This document shows positions 34,353 to 46,719 of a stretch of DNA of 64,000 nucleotides, in pieces. The notes below the pieces were generated by a model, which saw only the letters and a program-made list of their open reading frames with translations, was not told the DNA's origin and searched no databases. Every line of letters starts with the position of its first letter. The first letter of the stretch is position 1. A program made the position numbers and the translations under genes. The stretch comes from Dipteris shenzhenensis (lineage: Eukaryota; Polypodiophyta; Polypodiopsida; Gleicheniales): the NCBI GenBank assembly GCA_047967505.1, contig CM106538.1; one strand, 5' to 3'.

Positions 34353-36902
34353 CTATGTGTTAGTGGCATTTACATCGAAGGCTTCATCTTGAACCAAGTC
34401 TTGCATGCCAAATATGCCTATCTGAAGTTTGACATACAATTTATCACGTACATCATCATCCCTTATTGTATGTCTACCTAAGACTTGATCCTCTAGTTCA
34501 TTGGCCTCTAGTTCTCCCTCTTCTTCCCCAAAGTCATTATCTCCACCTTCCTCCATTACAGTGTCATTATTGTCACCTTCTTTGTGCCCCATATCGTCAT
34601 CTTCATTCGCTTCCCTAGATCCATCGGCATCATTATTTGGATTTTTTGCCGGCATCTCCTTATTCACATCCCTATCTTCAAAAACATGTTTTCTTCGAGA
34701 AGCAACTTGGACCACGTATCACCAGCTTGGATCCAAAAAATCTGGATGAAATACCACCTACGTTGAAGATCCAAATTAGGTTCTAGTAATTATATTCATT
34801 TATGCTCAAGTATAGAAATATATGTATATGAATATCTACCAACATTTGTTTGAAAACGAAGATATTAGCTTTTAATTAATTCGTTAGTGTGTACCTGTTC
34901 ACAATGCTTTGGAAGAACAAAGGTATCACTCTCATTGGTTTAGGCTCTAGTGGAGTCAATGCCAAAGAAACCACATTTGTCTCTCCTAACTATAGCATTG
35001 GGACCATTGTACATAGTTCTAAGCCATTTACATCAAGAATGAAAATACTAAAATTTTTAAAATCAACTTTGTAGATGTCACCTATGGTCCCACAATAATC
35101 TAGCTCTGTGAGGAGATAATATTGGTATCAGAAGCACTTGCTCGGCTATCTTGTACAAAGTTATCACAATTAATCACATGTTATTCTCCTTGAATCGATG
35201 TGTTCCACATGAAAATGCCATCCATGTGACCACAGTGCACTGTACTTTTTGTACTCCAAAAGAACATGACTAAAACAATGAGGATGCATTTTGTAATGAT
35301 TGTGATCATAAATAACTAAATTAAGTAGAAAGGTTAAAAACTTACATATGGCATACATCCAACTGCAAGCTCTTGATCGGTTATGTCCTCTCCATCATGT
35401 TCAGCTTCATGAAGTGCTTCTTGTATCTAATCATGGGACATGTGTTTGGGGAGAAGAGCAAGGTCCGATGGATATGGCACCTCCGCTTATGCATGACTCT
35501 AAATCTCACCCTCCCATTTATTCTTTTCACTTTGGTCTCTTCATATCTCTCCACCCATCATTGCATCTCAGGACTATTGAGGACACAAAACTTATTGAAT
35601 TTCTCTCTTTGCTCTTCGCTCATCTTTCTTTCAACCCCTTTACCTTGGGGAACCTCTGCAATGACACAATCATCATCCTTGATGTTCCAAGCATGAGGGA
35701 CATCAGGATCCATGGATGCAAGAAACTTTGTGATGCATACTTTGACTCTTGCACAAGCCATCCCTCCGCCATGCTTGATTTGGGTCTAGCTCTTTGCCTT
35801 ACAAATCCCTTTAAGGTTTTCATAAATCGTTCAACGAAATACATCCAACGACTATGAACGGTTCCTACAATGGCGACCTCATCAACTACATGTACTAGCA
35901 TGTGCACCTGAGTTGTCATAATGCTTGAGGGAAAGTGCTTCTCAAGGAGGCACATAGCTTCAATGGAGTCCACCTTAGCCCTCTTGATGCTCGATACATA
36001 AATCTCTTTTTGTGAGATCCACCTATTCCAATGCACTCGTAAGATTCAATATTTTATATCCTTCATTTAAAATTACATGATATATAACGAAGGTGATATG
36101 ATAGTAAGCATACCTGACAATGCTACTGATCATGTAGATAGCAGTCCTAACATCTTTTGATAAGCATCCTCTCACTATAATTGGGAGGATAAACTACCCA
36201 AGCAACAAAGGAGGGCCAACAATGTGTCACAATCATATAAGCTAATTACATGAAAGCATCAAAATCTTAGTTTTATATACTCTTCTTTCAAGCTAACATG
36301 TAGAATACCTGTAAGACCTTGTGCCAATCATGGGAATTGAGGCCACTAAGCTTATTGTCCCTTTTAAATGCTCCCCTCATGCAACGCACGTGTCTCATCT
36401 ATGTCTAAAAGGATGCAATATTTGCCTTGACCCTTGCCTCCTCTACTTTGGAAAGGATCCATGGTGCCTTTGGGAAAACAATTCGTGGAGGAAGCACGGG
36501 TTCTTGAACCACCCTCCTGAGTTGTATAACCATGCTCTTGAGTTCTACCCACATGCTCTTGGGGCCACAAGTGAGGCATCCTACCCAACTCGTGCAATTC
36601 TTCTCACACTCCCCTTGTGTCTTTGTCACCAACCAAGTGTGCCCAAATAGAAGCCCGCATATTCTTGAAGATATGCAAGGCATGGAAGAGGTATTGATTT
36701 GTAGCTCGCCCCAATATGGAAGCTCATTAAAGATTGACTTGCCAGAGTCCATAGTTGGAGGAGGCTCCTCACTATTATCTCTCCAATACCGAATCCGGTC
36801 ACTTGCCTTCCTACGGACCAATGGTGGATCAAGTTGACCTTCACATGTAGGATGATCAAGTGGAAGATATTGAGCATAAATTTCATAAACCATCTTCCTC
36901 AC
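34353..36902 (-). pseudogene. CACTA (En/Spm-like) transposase pseudogene, 3' half
   Basis: On the minus strand the remains occur in family order. SIFNELPYWGELQIN, then in another frame LHIFKNMRASIWAHLVGDKD and HELGRMPHLWPQE, are parts of the tnp2 domain. NKLSGLNSHDWHKVLQ follows before a CAG|GTATTC donor near 36309. LSKDVRTAIYMISSIV is an exon near 36110-36180. A DUF4218 region has EAMCLLEKHFPSSIMTTQVH and SRWMYFVERFMKTLKGFVRQ (36036-35700). A DUF4216-like region with LDYCGTIGDIYKVDFKNF lies near 35000-35110. An acidic tail covers 34715-34353. Several frameshifts and stops make it inactive. It is a different, more standard plant CACTA lineage than 16039-19833. Confidence 0.82.
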
Positions 36903-37229
36903 GAGTTTTCCTTATCAACTTGATGAGTCTACAAAAAGATGGGTCCCAATTGATTATTTGAAGTACTTTTTCAATCAAGAACCTAGGTTCGTGAAGAGTT
37001 TAGATCGCTTTCGAGCCTAGCTCACACCCCTAGGGTCTAGGGAGGTGGACACTGATGACTTCCTACCATGTGGAATCATCAAAAACATAGGAAATAGGTT
37101 CCTATCCTAGGAAATGACCTTTATTTTCCTTCTCTAGGAGAGAAAAATGGAAGAGGAGGCCTCAACCTCAAGCCTTGGCTGTGCCCCTACCCTTTCCGAT
37201 CCTCTTATTTCTGTAGATGACATTTGGGG

Positions 37230-39875
37230 CTATCTTAGGACCCAATGCCTCCCCTGTCTAACTCTACGTTGCAACCAAAGCGCAATCCCTTGGCTCCCTG
37301 TTAAGCACTTCCAAACAGCACATCTCCTTGTCTTCTTGACATGTTGAATCGCTTTTCCGAGACTTGAGACCTCTACCTTATCGCGCTTGAGAGTCCTGGC
37401 CTCTAGACATCTATAAAACCAATCGAACATTTCGTGTAGTGCATTGCTTTGTGCAATACCACCCCCATGCCTTATATTCTTGAAGCATGCTGCCTTTGCT
37501 CTGTAGTGTGATTTCTCCATTTGTTGAGTATTCCAAATGGACAGAGGGCCCCATTGGTCCATAAACAATGGTGCATGTGCATAAAGAATATGCTGTAAAG
37601 AAAAACATTGTATTCAACACATAAATTGACTCAAGTTTAAAGCACAGAATTTCAACCTAAGGAGGATTACCATGTAATGTGTAATATGTGAATCCCCCCA
37701 TGCTTCTACCATCAATGATATGACTTCTCCCAATGCTGTCCTGAATCTCTCATAATAAAGCTCATCTGTTTGACCTTGTCTAAGAAACTTTATAAATGCA
37801 TCAAGCTTTGTCCACAGTTTTGCTCTCAAAGTAGCAATTCGTGGATGTGAAGCTTGATTTGTGGTGCACTCACACAAATCTTTCCAGTACTCCCAACCTA
37901 GGGTACTTTGAGCCATTGTATGTTTTTCTTTATCAGCATTGTGGTTGGACAAGAACCTCCTTGCCTTTCCTCCACCCATGGACACTTTAGCAGGAAGATT
38001 TTGTGTCTTTCTCGATTGTTTCTTTTGTTGTGGCCTCAAATTCCAAGGATAATTTAGATGGAGATAGAGTAACTTATCAAGTATACACAATTCAGCATGC
38101 AAAGTACACACGTGTACCCGCTCTAATGGAATTGGTAGAATGGGGTCCCACTTAGGATCCTTTTTGTGACAATCAGGGGCTGCACTTTGGTTGCAAGAAA
38201 GGATGCCATCTTCCCACTATAGGCTTCCCTTTTGCATCTTCTGAGAGTGGGTGAAATACAAGCATGTCCATTTTGCATCTGCACCTATATCACAACAATA
38301 CAAGCACTTGAGGGTCTTCAAATCACTAGCTAGATGCCATTCAACTTGAAACATTCCATGCCCATCCACAATTAATGTTTGCCCTACCTCTTGTCTTCAA
38401 ATAATCCACGAGATGCCAGTTCTCTCCAAAACCCACTTTAATGTCTCCTGGCACTCCTTTGGGGTCTCAAAGGTTGTAAGCCACCATATGTCCTTCTCAG
38501 ATTGGACTGAGAAACCCTGCTCAACTTCCTCATCCCCTTGAGCAAAACATAAGGCGTCATTCATGATACAAATGCTTACCCTCTCTAGCTTGTGCTCTTT
38601 TACCAACTGAGCTTCATCCATTTTTATAACAAATACTAGCTTGCCATCTGTACAATGAAAGAGAAATTCAGTAAGGACATAGAAATCAAAAGAAATAAAG
38701 TTGAATCTGAAGAGGGAATTTCTCTTACCTTCTTCTCTCATCCCATAGAATTAGACCATGGCTATCTACAAATTCTCTACATCCACGTAAACATTATTGA
38801 AAGCATTCATCTCAAACGTTTGGATGCCAGATTTCTTTTTACTCTTCCAAGTCATTGTGCCACTTACACAATGGTATCCTCCAAGATTTTTAAAAACAGA
38901 GTTGTAAGCTTCACGAATTACACCAACAGTATTACAAGCTCTAAGCACCTCCTTTGCTTCTAGCAACTTGTTTACGTAGCCCTTTTTGTCTAGGTTCCTT
39001 CAACACTTCCATGACATCACTTGGCTTTATTAAACTTTTTAGAACATATGAAGAATCACTATCATCCATTTCCATTGTTCCCATCACATCCTCCATGAAA
39101 TTCCTAAAGTAGAGTACAAATGAGTCTTAGTGGAAAGAATGCAACACCACAAATATTTTGGGGTAAGAAATTTCATTGAAAATTTGGGGAACTAACCTTG
39201 CAGCCTGTATTCTCGTCTTTCGGGCACCACTAATGGTTGACAATGCATCCATAGATTGCAATTGTCTTTTCCTCTCCTTTAGTCCCAAAGGTGTTCCCTT
39301 CAACTTTTGTACTTGTTCTATCGACTTCTCTTGTTCCTTCTCCATAGCACGTTGTACTTGGCCATAGATAGACCTTTCCAAATCTTGTTTTCAGCAAGCT
39401 TCTGGATTGATTCTTCCAATTTATGTCGCTCCAAGTCTAGCGCATGTGCTTTGTCACTGAGTTCTTTGTTTTGAAATTGGAGATCTTGCATACTATTATG
39501 CATTGCCACAATAGTTATATTACCCAAATGTGCAAGTTCTTTTGCTTGGGCTCTCTGCACCTCGCTTGCTTGCATAGCCAATATCTGAGAATGGTTCAAT
39601 TGATTGCAATAACCGAGCAATCCAGCATGTCCCTTACCAACAAACCGAACAACATCATGCACTGTCTGAAAAGGAGGACTCTTTTGGGTAGCAGGGTCTA
39701 AAGGATACAAGATTCCATCCACCCAAACATCAAGATGCTTCTTGCCTTGCAATCGAAGACTATAGAGCACACTTTGAGGAGTTCTACTATATCCCAAAGA
39801 GCGTGTGCTAGCATATTCTAACTCTAGTTGTAGGTTCACATGGTACTTGTTGGATATATCCTCAAATGGTGCCAT
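37230..39875 (-). pseudogene. Multi-exon transposase-like gene, family not recognised
   Basis: The start at 39875 (MAPFEDISNKYHVNLQLELE) opens a region with a coiled coil (QNKELSDKAHALDLERHKLE) that crosses one single-base frameshift near 39365. Further segments are LEAKEVLRACNTVGVIREAY (about 38960), KLVFVIKMDEAQLVKEHKLE (about 38620), VEWHLASDLKTLKCLYCC (about 38340) with GADAKWTCLYF, a TAG at 38217-38219, LHAELCILDKLLYLHLNYPW (about 38090) and, after an intron at 37671-37592, WGPLSIWNTQQMEKSHYRAK to the end. The order (Asp-containing strand, then a W/F-H-L-x-x-D-x-K motif with a CxxC) resembles a widespread group of DDE transposase-like proteins, but I cannot name it. Few breaks suggest recent decay. 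Confidence 0.5.
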
Positions 39876-39934
39876 GAGTACTCAAAGAGAGGTATCAGTG
39901 ATGCTGGTTAAAATGTAGGGGAGAGCTGGAAAAG

Positions 39935-40372
39935 ATGGAGCCGTGAGAGGGAGAAAGTAGCAAGGAAGAGGGAGGAGGAGAAGAAGCAAGAGAAAGAGGA
40001 GGAGAAGAGTAGGGCGACATGTGTAGAAGGGAGGGAAGAAGCTACTATAGAAGGGAGGAGAAGGGGAGAGATGCTACAGGAGGGAGGAGGAGGGGAGAGA
40101 TTCTGTAGGAGGGAGAAGTAGAGGAGAGGGATCCTGGGCAGCTAGAGAAGGAGGGGAGAGGGAGGGAGGAGGAGCCAAAAGGAGAAGGAGGAGCCAGAAG
40201 GAGGAGGAGGAGGGGAGAGGGAGGAGGGAGGAGGAGGAGCAAGATGGAGGAGGGGAGAGGAGGAGGGAGGGGGAGGGAGGGAGAGGGAGAGGGAGGAGAA
40301 GGAGGGAGGGAGGGAGGGAGGGAGGGAGAGAAAGGGAGGGAGGGAGAGTGAGAGAGAGGGAGGAGGGAGGGA
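39935..40372 (+). repeat. Polypurine tract (GGA/GGGA repeats)
   Basis: More than 400 bp are almost pure purine on the plus strand, with runs of GGGAGGGAGGGAGGGA and GGAGGAGGAG and few interruptions. It lies just upstream of the minus-strand transposase-like gene starting at 39875. Mirror-symmetric polypurine tracts can form triplex DNA, and the G runs could form quadruplexes. Ser/Leu/Pro-rich frames on the other strand are artefacts. Confidence 0.9.
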
Positions 40373-40374
40373 GA

Positions 40375-40401
40375 TTCGAAATTTGAAATTCAAATTTCGA
40401 A
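40375..40401. repeat. 27-nt palindrome
   Basis: TTCGAAATTTGAA, a single central base, then TTCAAATTTCGAA: the 13-base arms are perfectly complementary. It sits directly at the end of the polypurine tract. Confidence 0.9.
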
Positions 40402-41989
40402 AAGTGGCCCCCTCCCCTCATTGATGAGGGGAGAGGTGGGCTCAAATGTGGGCTTAACCCACCTAGGTTGGGCTGGTTGGCCCTCTTTGGGACCCTTCAA
40501 GCCCCTTGCATTAGCCCACTAAGCATTCCCTAATTCATTCCTTATGAGGCCCTTTTGAGACCCCAATTTTCCCCTAATGTATTTTTATTTGTTCGTGTAT
40601 GTGTTATATGCAGGTCCACATGATGCATGTAATGGTGTATGTTTGCCAAGGTAAGGAGCATAGGGCCACCCCCTTGGATGACTTCGTGGAGGATGGGGTC
40701 GGCACCATAGAATGGGTGTGCGATGCAAATGATATCCCCGTGCGAGTTATTGCTTAGCAATTGTGTATTAGCTTTGGCAAAGTTTGAAATACAAGCTGGG
40801 CTTGCATTGATTTTTAGTGTTATGGTAGGTGGCATGCAACACAAACAATTGTTTTGGATGAGGTTACTGTAGGACTACTCAGAAGATGGAGACACACTCC
40901 TTGATTGCAATGTAGGGTGCAGAGACTTAGTCGAACCTGCAGTGCAGAGACTTAGCCCACAAAGGGAGGGGAACCATGGTTTCTAAGAGGCAGAGTATGG
41001 ATTTGAGTTTGACATCTCCATGAATGTTTGTTGAAATTCAACTACATACAATTTGGTTTTTCCTTTATACAATATTGCACTTTTGTAATCTCATCGAGCT
41101 TGAACAGTTGCCTCCACCTTCGAGAGTTGGTGATTTTTTATTTGAATGGGGGCTTACTTCATAGGAGGCTAAAGACTCAGGGTACCTTGTCGGCCAAGGC
41201 ATTAGAGCTAGAGAACCACTTGGCCTTGTTAAGAGCTAGTGGCCGAGTTCCTCCATGAGGTTTGATGTGGCTATTTGGAGCTCAGTACAACATGACAATC
41301 TACAGAGATTATTGGTCCTGCTAAAGGGAGAATGTCACCAAGCGACTGGCTATCACATCCTTCTTTGTGTTTGAGTATAGCTAGGATAGATGTATGACAC
41401 AGGCCACATATGTAGGAAGAGGACAGGGGCATGCGAATCCTAAGTTTGGGAAGCACTTGGCCGACATCAATTGGCAACACTTTGACCCTTCGGCAATGTT
41501 GCTTGTGGATGATAAGGATGTTTTTATCAAAGCTATGCTTATATATATATTAATATAAAATCTTGGCAAAAGTTCTCAAGCTCATTTTTCAAGTTTCACA
41601 ATATTGGTAGAATGTAGTACTCTTTTATATATTTTCTTTTGAATTTTGAATGAAAAAGTGTAAATCCTGGCGAAACTTTAAAATTTCTTGCATAAAAGTT
41701 TCAAATCTTGGCGAATATTTCAAACATTTATTTTTATTAAGGCATACAAACTTTTGATGCCAATATAAAAGTTTAGCCTCTCAATGAAACTAACTTGAAA
41801 AAATCATCTATGGTGGATGACAATGTGAAAAAATAAGCATTATGAGAGGAGGAGCAATGCTTCTAGACATCTATTTTGCCTATGCCTCTTTGCATGACAT
41901 CTCCTCTAGCAATGATTTTTATCACCAATTGTTGTGTTTGCAGTTCTATGTCTTATTTCTAGTCGGGGATAGGCCAAGTGGGGCATATT
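40402..41989. other. Intergenic, nothing recognised
   Basis: No gene or clear repeat is supported in this stretch. Short ORFs lack family motifs. Confidence 0.5.
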
Positions 41990-42245
41990 CTAGGGGGATG
42001 CACTACTAATAAACCCTACATATCACGTGCATTCAAGGGGTATTTTTAAAATTCCTCAACTAAAATTTCCCCCCTAATAAAACCACCCCTCTTTATTTAT
42101 GGACTATGGAATTTTTAAAAATTTTGGATTAAAAAATCTCTCCTATAATTGTAATCTTGTTAAATTTTTCCTAATTGTCGAGTTAGAATACCCCTCCTCT
42201 TGAATGCACGTGGTACACTAAATTATTTTGAGGTAAACCCCTCGA
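41990..42245 (-). mobile_element. Short non-autonomous TIR element, family member C
   Basis: This copy is inverted relative to member A. It starts CTAGGGGGATGCACTAC and ends GGTAAACCCCTCGA. The flanks GGGCATATT (41981-41989) and GGGCATATT (42246-42254) are identical, giving a 9-bp target duplication. That length is typical of Mutator-like elements. It has no coding capacity. Confidence 0.7.
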
Positions 42246-42499
42246 GGGCATATTATGGAGAAGGATAAGACTTCACAAGAGGATAATTCTGAAGTGAAAA
42301 CTATGGACAACTCTACAAATTCATTCAAACTAAAGGTGGAAAGAACTCTCCAAAAGCAATAATCTCTCAACTACATTGCTAGATTGATCATAAATTTGTC
42401 TCTTTCTCCTATCGTTCATAAATATGGTTTGGTGGATAAGTTATGTTCTTATATGGTTTGGCATATAAGTCAGTCCTAAACCAAGGAAAATGTATTTCC

Positions 42500-43215
42500 T
42501 TCACTCTAAAATTAACCTAAAATTTGAACTAGACTAATTTAACTACTTTAAAACACATGAATTTCAACTACTGGGCTGGTCATTAATTATTTTTGTTCTG
42601 AAATATATTTTTGTTTTTAATTTCTATAAGTAGATGCTAACAAAAGTCAGACTAGGACAATCACAATAACATCAATTAAATTATATTTGCTACTATTAAA
42701 ACCACCTGGCAAGTTTTGAATTATCACAATGCAAGTCATCCCATGTATGACCCAAAACAACCTAGAAACTAAACTATTAAACTAATTTAAGTACTTGGAA
42801 ACACAAAAATTTCAACTATTGGGTTGGTTATCAATTATTTCGATTGCCACATGCTAGAATTTAACAGGTGGTACATGCAGACTTGTAATAATCATGGAGC
42901 TGAGAGCTCAAAATTTAAACTAATCCAATTTGACTACTCGTAAACTAAACTAGTTTAACTACTTGGAAACACAACACCACTAGGTGGTCATCAATTACCA
43001 CCATGTTAGCATTCAATAGGCACAAAACATGGAGACTTATAATATTGATGGAGTAGAGAGCTTAAAAATAAACTAAACTAATTTAACTACTCTTAAACTA
43101 AACCAATTAAACTACTTGGAAAAACAACACCATTGGATTGGTCATCAATTGCCAGCATGCTAGCATTCAATAGGCTAAACATAAGGACTTATATTAATGA
43201 TGGAGTGGAGAGAAA
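42500..43215 (+). repeat. Diverged tandem repeat, about 140-160 bp units
   Basis: Around four units share AACTAATTTAACTACTTGGA, CATCAATTACC, GCTAGCATTCAATAGGC and ACTTATAATATTGATGGAG. Divergence is high. No gene is present. Confidence 0.65.
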
Positions 43216-43944
43216 AATGTTGGTGTGGTAAGGATTAAGTGGCAGACAGAGACCTTGTGAAAATGAAGTGCCACGTTGGAAAATTTTCTTATGATGCCCC
43301 TTATGAAGTAACCAGGCAGCTAATTGGCTATTAATTTGATCAAAATACCTTAACTAGAAGGATGGCAAACTCATCGAGGTGGATTAGTGGGTATTAATTA
43401 TTGAAGTGCCATGTAGGCTCATCGACTTCACATTTCTCTACCCTTGTCTCCCACCCTCATCTCCACTACCTTTGTCGACTTCATACTAATCTACCCTCAT
43501 CAAATTCACATAACTCCACCCTTGTCTCTTGCTCCATTGTCTCCAACCTTCATCTCCACCTATGTTTTATTAATTTGAGTGTTTTTTTTAATTTGAAAAA
43601 ATTGCTAAAATACGCATTTTTTACGATTTAAAACGTTTCAATCTTTTTTTGCTATTTTATTCGTACACATAGGTTATTCATACAAATAACTCAGTTTATT
43701 CATACGAATAAACATAGTATAAACTTGCAACCACCATTGCTATTTTTGGCATTCAAATAAATAGATCCACCTGCCTTCCTTGTCACCTCAGCCACTTGCT
43801 TGCCAGCCCTGCTCCCTCTTACTTGCCTACCTACTACCTCCAGCTTGCTTCCATACCTACCACCTCTCTTCATAGGTATCTTACTGCACCCTTGCTTGTG
43901 TTGCAGTCTTTCATTAGTATTAATGTTTCTTTTGCTTTGTTTTG
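43216..43944. other. Non-coding spacer before the hairpin array
   Basis: The stretch includes CT-rich text (CTCCACCCTTGTCTCTTGC and similar) and an AT-rich part. A chance 80-codon frame extends into the hairpin array. Nothing is recognised. Confidence 0.4.
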
Positions 43945-43949
43945 TTTAG

Positions 43950-44645
43950 GACTAGCACTCATCTCTCTTAGGAGAGTTGTGTCTTGCAATCTTTTTAAAT
44001 TATTCAATATTTATTTTATATTGTATTTAAGTGTGTAGACAAGCTGGCACTTGTCTCTCTTGCGAGAGTTGTGTGTTGCATTCTGTTTTTGTTATGTGTT
44101 GCAATTTCAATTATAATATAAATAATTATTTTTTACTTGAGGCTGGCACTCATCTCTCTTAAGAGAGTTGTGTGTTGTAGTCTCAGTTTGTATAAAAATG
44201 TTTGTTTGTAGGGACTCTTGGGTTGGCACTCATCTCTCTTAAGAGAGTTGTGTGTTGCAGTCCAAGCTTAGTGATGTTTTCATAGATGCTTATTCTAGCA
44301 CTCATCTCTCCCTTGAGAGTTGTATGTTACAGTCTAAGTTTAGAGATGTTTTTAAGCACTTAGTCTGGCACTCAATTGTCCCTTGATAGTTGTGTGTTAC
44401 AGTCTAAGTTAGATATCATGCGACGTGCTCTTAGACACTTAGTCTGGCACTCAACTATCCTTTGATAGTTGTGTGTTGCAGTCTAAGTTAGATATCCTAC
44501 GATGTGCTCTTAGACACTTAGTCTAGCACTCAACTATCCCTTGATAGTTGTGTGTTGCAATCTAAGTTAAATATCATGTGATCTGCACTTAGACACTTAG
44601 TCTGGCACTCAACTATCCCTTGATAGTTGTGTGTTGTAGTTGAAG
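43950..44645 (+). repeat. Nine-unit hairpin repeat array
   Basis: Units begin with (G)GCACTC at 43956, 44048, 44147, 44227, 44299, 44369, 44448, 44527 and 44606. The last four are spaced exactly 79 bp and the earlier ones 70-99 bp. Each contains a stem-loop followed by TTGTGTGTTGCAGTCTAAG or a close variant. Units 1-5 have stem CTCTC/GAGAG (for example CTCTCTTAAGAGAG). Units 7-9 have AACTATC/GATAGTT. Unit 6 has AATTGTC/GATAGTT, which pairs fully only with two G-U pairs. A 12-bp stem with one mismatch is possible in units 7-9. No long ORF or known RNA family is recognised. Confidence 0.88.
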
Positions 44646-46116
44646 CCTAGTGTTAGATGGTAAAGTCCACGATTAGGCTATACCTAGGTCATTTTTTGTG
44701 CAGGTTACACGCTTATTTTTTGTGTTTTGATTTTTTGTAGTCTGTTGAGAGGTTATATCTAGGTAATTTCTTAGAATGCTTGCATTGTTAATTGTTATGT
44801 CTTAATGAGTTTCTTATTGCACCTAGCACTGAATTCTTTTTTGAATTCTTTGTTGCAACTTACTGCATATGAGATGGCTTGCGCAGGTGAGAAGAGGAAG
44901 TGTCAGCAACTTGATCTCACTAAGATTTAGAGGAAGGTGCTGAAAATTGAGAATGTAAACTTCTTAATGAATGTCAATCATGATGCGACAATTTTTTTTA
45001 AAAGATTGTTTCTATAGGTTTAGTATTGTTTAATTGTTTAATATTGTTTGTGGTTACAAATTAATTCTATCTTGTTGTCATTTTTTAGGTTAAGTATGAG
45101 CATGGAGGGAGAGAACTTAGAGAACATTCTCCCACACGATCCTTCCCCAACTAGAGCAACTTCCACTTCAAGAGGGCCCACAATGTGCTTTTCTACCTCA
45201 AGAAGCTAATTAAGCAGACCAGCTAAGTCACGCTGAGGCTCAAGCTATCTTATAGGCACAAAGAGAGATGTTGGGAAAACTTGAGGGGCTAGGTATTTTT
45301 GTTACTGGTTTAGTGGATGATGATACCATGCAAGGCGACCCGCTCTCTCTTCGACAAGTACAGAGACTATGTCCATCAAAGTTCGTAAGAAACACCTTGT
45401 TTCTTCGTTCAAGAAATGCTAGGAATAAATATGCATAGCCCAAGTTGTCAGACTTGCAGCACAAAAACCTAGCCCACATCCTTCTCCAGCGATTCATATA
45501 GGTGGAAGAGAGCATCCCTAACAAGCAGCAAATACCCATGTATTTCATTCAACAGGTGTATGTCTACAATGTCTTGCATCGACGTGTGGATTGCAATGAC
45601 AAGCATCACTTGTCAAGAATAGGAAAGGGATGTCCTGCAGAGTGCAAGTGAGCAAGGATAGAGAACAGAGAGCCCGTGTCTTAGAGACCTCATGTGCTAA
45701 CTCCCCAGGCACACAGTGATCTTGTTGACTTGGCCACATCTGCCATACCTCTCTGTCAACAAGGTGTTACTCTGCTGAGGAGTTACAAGAGCGCGTTGCA
45801 TCACAAGCCAAAGGGATCGAGGACTTGCAAGCATGTGTATAGACGTTCAAGACTAATCTTGCACGCTACAGACATACCTTTGGAGATTTGGATGCAACTG
45901 AGGGTACCGACATTTTTTATTTGGAGGACCTCACTAATATAGATTTGTAGGGTACAAGACCAAGCACTCAGGGAACAGTAGATGTGGATCCTATTGCATA
46001 ATTATGTACATTGTAAACTTCATATATAGCTTTGTAATACTCTTCTTCAAATATAATGATCTGGGTTAAGTGCATTTGTTTCATTGTACAATTTTATCAT
46101 CCTCCAACTTTTTATG
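44646..46116. other. Intergenic, no gene recognised
   Basis: AT-rich DNA with short frames only. 45080-45960 has fairly balanced composition and several frames of 60-100 codons on both strands. None shows family motifs, and they may be remnants of an unidentified element. Confidence 0.4.
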
Positions 46117-46308
46117 CAATGATGGTTCGAGTGATATAAGTGATTTAAGTGGTTCAAGTGGACTAAGTGATATAAGCGATTTAAGTGATTTAAGCAACTT
46201 AAGTGACTTAAGTGGACTACGTGATTTAAGTGGACTAAGTGATTTAAGTGATTTAAGTGAACTAAGTGGCATAAGTGATTTAAGTGGACTCAGTGGATTA
46301 GGTCGACT
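46117..46308 (+). repeat. 9-bp minisatellite (AAGTGATTT/AAGTGGACT)
   Basis: About 20 units of a 9-bp word alternate between AAGTGATTT, AAGTGGACT and related forms. The plus frame reads Ser-Asp-Leu/Ser-Gly-Leu repeats and the minus frame Ser-Leu-Lys repeats. Both follow from the 9-bp period and are not taken as genes. Confidence 0.9.
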
Positions 46309-46719
46309 TGTAAAGTTAATGCAGAAATATTGAAATATATCGATGTGAATTAGTGCACATGATAGCTAGATCAACCCTTGAGACTTGAAAATATAAACTT
46401 AGATTTTGCATAATTGATTATTCTTTCCAACTTTCCGATGTTGCCTTGAAAGTATTTGCAAATCACAAGGTTGGCTCTAGCTATTATGTATACCAAAATC
46501 ATCCACAATCTCGATAACTACAACACAACATTGCTTGTAGCCCACAAGGTTCTAGCTTTCAAGTACAAAAGGAGACGAGATGGATACATCGCTTGACATA
46601 TTCTCCCATCCATCTCCTCGCATACAACATTATACCCGATATAATTTAAGCTTCATCCACTGCTTCTATCACCTATCATATTCTTCTATCACTCTATATT
46701 GTATTCAACATAAGTACAA

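Noticed and set aside
35348-35857. 169-codon plus-strand frame
   Set aside because: It is antisense to the DUF4218 region of the CACTA pseudogene, whose motifs are clear on the minus strand.
40045-40445. Ser/Leu/Pro-rich minus-strand frames
   Set aside because: They are the complement of the polypurine tract; composition alone explains them.
45080-45960. Possible coding region between hairpin array and minisatellite
   Set aside because: Frames of 60-100 codons overlap on both strands, and none has recognisable motifs or splice structure.
46070-46333. Ser-Asp-Leu/Ser-Gly-Leu repeat protein
   Set aside because: It is a by-product of a 9-bp minisatellite, with no conserved flanking sequence.
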